DNA of 64,000 nt. Origin: Paenibacillus sp. 481 (GTDB taxonomy: Bacteria > Bacillota > Bacilli > Paenibacillales > Paenibacillaceae). Below the pieces are notes generated by a model, which did not search any database, was not told the DNA's origin, and worked only from the letters and a program-made list of their open reading frames with translations. The stretch is taken from the NCBI RefSeq assembly GCF_021223605.1, contig NZ_CP075175.1:2088001-2152000 (forward strand). The letters run 5' to 3'. The translations under genes and the position numbers were made by a program. Of this stretch, positions 63,474 through 64,000 are shown one piece after another. The stretch's first letter is position 1; each line of letters starts with the position of its first letter.

Positions 63474-64000
63474 ATGAGTTACGTACCTATGGTTGTCGAA
63501 CAGACAAATCGGGGCGAACGCGCATATGACATTTACTCGAGATTGTTGAAGGATCGGATTATTTTCTTGGGAAGCCCAGTCAATGATGTAGTGGCGAACT
63601 CCATTATCGCCCAGATGCTATTTTTAGCTGCTGACGACCCAGAGAAAGATATTTACTTGTACATCAACAGTCCAGGCGGCTCCATTTCCGCTGGCATGGG
63701 CATCTACGATACAATGCAGCATATTAAGCCAGACGTATCTACCATTTGTGTAGGTATGGCAGCTTCGATGGGCGCATTCCTGCTGAACGCAGGCGCTAAA
63801 GGCAAGCGTCTTGCGCTCCCTAACAGCGAAGTTATGATTCACCAACCGCTGGGCGGAGCAGAAGGCCAAGCATCGGATATTCATATCCGTGCGCAGCGCA
63901 TCTTGAAGATGCGTGACAACCTCAACCGCATCTTGGCTGACCGCACAGGTCAACCGTTAGAGCGCATTGAGAAAGATACGGACCGCGACTACTTCATGTC
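63474..64000 (+). CDS. clpP: ATP-dependent Clp protease proteolytic subunit (3' partial)
   Basis: The first 175 codons are present, starting at ATG 63474 behind AAGGAGGAG. The protein opens [20 protein letters not shown]. The catalytic Ser is in [12 protein letters not shown], the His in [11 protein letters not shown], and the Asp in KDTDRDYFM right at the window edge. ClpP forms the barrel that degrades substrates delivered by ClpX or ClpC, including tmRNA-tagged proteins. Confidence 0.98.
   Translation, partial: MSYVPMVVEQTNRGERAYDIYSRLLKDRIIFLGSPVNDVVANSIIAQMLFLAADDPEKDIYLYINSPGGSISAGMGIYDTMQHIKPDVSTICVGMAASMGAFLLNAGAKGKRLALPNSEVMIHQPLGGAEGQASDIHIRAQRILKMRDNLNRILADRTGQPLERIEKDTDRDYFM

Overview
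The window is a Firmicutes chromosome, most likely Paenibacillus or a close relative. The reasons are the housekeeping gene order (cggR-gap-pgk-tpiA-gpmI-eno, secG, rnr, smpB, ssrA, tRNA-Arg, clpP), strong AGGAGG-type ribosome binding sites, a spore-type transglutaminase, a collagen-like spore-surface protein, and moderate GC content. The tmRNA tag ends in NNYALAA. I do not assign a species.

Layout. 1-9.6 kb: end of a WYL regulator; an ArsR/SRPBCC-PDZ pair; an AbrB-type/Doc toxin-antitoxin pair; tgl; an aminoglycoside-type nucleotidyltransferase; an acetyltransferase; a chemotaxis receptor; a secreted amidase. 9.7-19.9 kb: accessory genes separated by decayed sequence. These include an internally deleted IS3-family element, an orphan LoaP-type antiterminator, a LysR/Gfo-Idh pair, a dead SDR gene, a FusB-type EF-G-binding protein with a leader peptide, a secreted DUF6973-like protein, a prolyl-hydroxylase-like enzyme and a collagen-like protein. 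19.9-26.4 kb: a two-component/ABC operon with two frameshifts, bracketed by two copies of a small HTH gene plus a glyoxalase fragment. 26.7-35.6 kb: pentapeptide repeat proteins, small unknown genes, an Ltp-type exclusion protein, transposase relics, an FAD oxidase, an SGNH hydrolase and a TerD-vWA protein. 36-41.3 kb: ssrA, smpB, rnr (with a long repeat-rich tail) and secG. 41.4-46.2 kb: pdxK, a PadR/HAAS/DUF4097 operon, an HxlR/DJ-1 pair and a secreted PPC-domain protein. 46.4-54.3 kb: the glycolytic genes and their repressor CggR with its operator. 54.4-55.9 kb: TetR plus a paired SMR exporter. 56.2-60.9 kb: a peptide-export cluster. 61.2-64 kb: an AbiEii-like nucleotidyltransferase with an unknown partner, tRNA-Arg and the start of clpP under a CtsR box.

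The most notable locus is 56.2-60.8 kb. Two thioredoxin-like proteins, a MauE-like membrane protein, two small unknown proteins and a peptidase-less ABC exporter precede two tandem leaderless peptides of 70 and 72 residues with ten cysteines each. The peptides resemble laterosporulin, a defensin-like class IId bacteriocin, but carry four extra cysteines. The natural reading is a disulfide-rich bacteriocin system with its own oxidative folding and export machinery.

A second pattern is a series of at least nine degenerate copies of the 3' part of ssrA, most next to a stem-loop. All share the orientation of the intact tmRNA gene and all lie on its 3' side, between 3 kb and 34 kb. Repeated integration at the ssrA 3' end would explain both this and the patchwork of accessory genes, although no integrase remains in the window.
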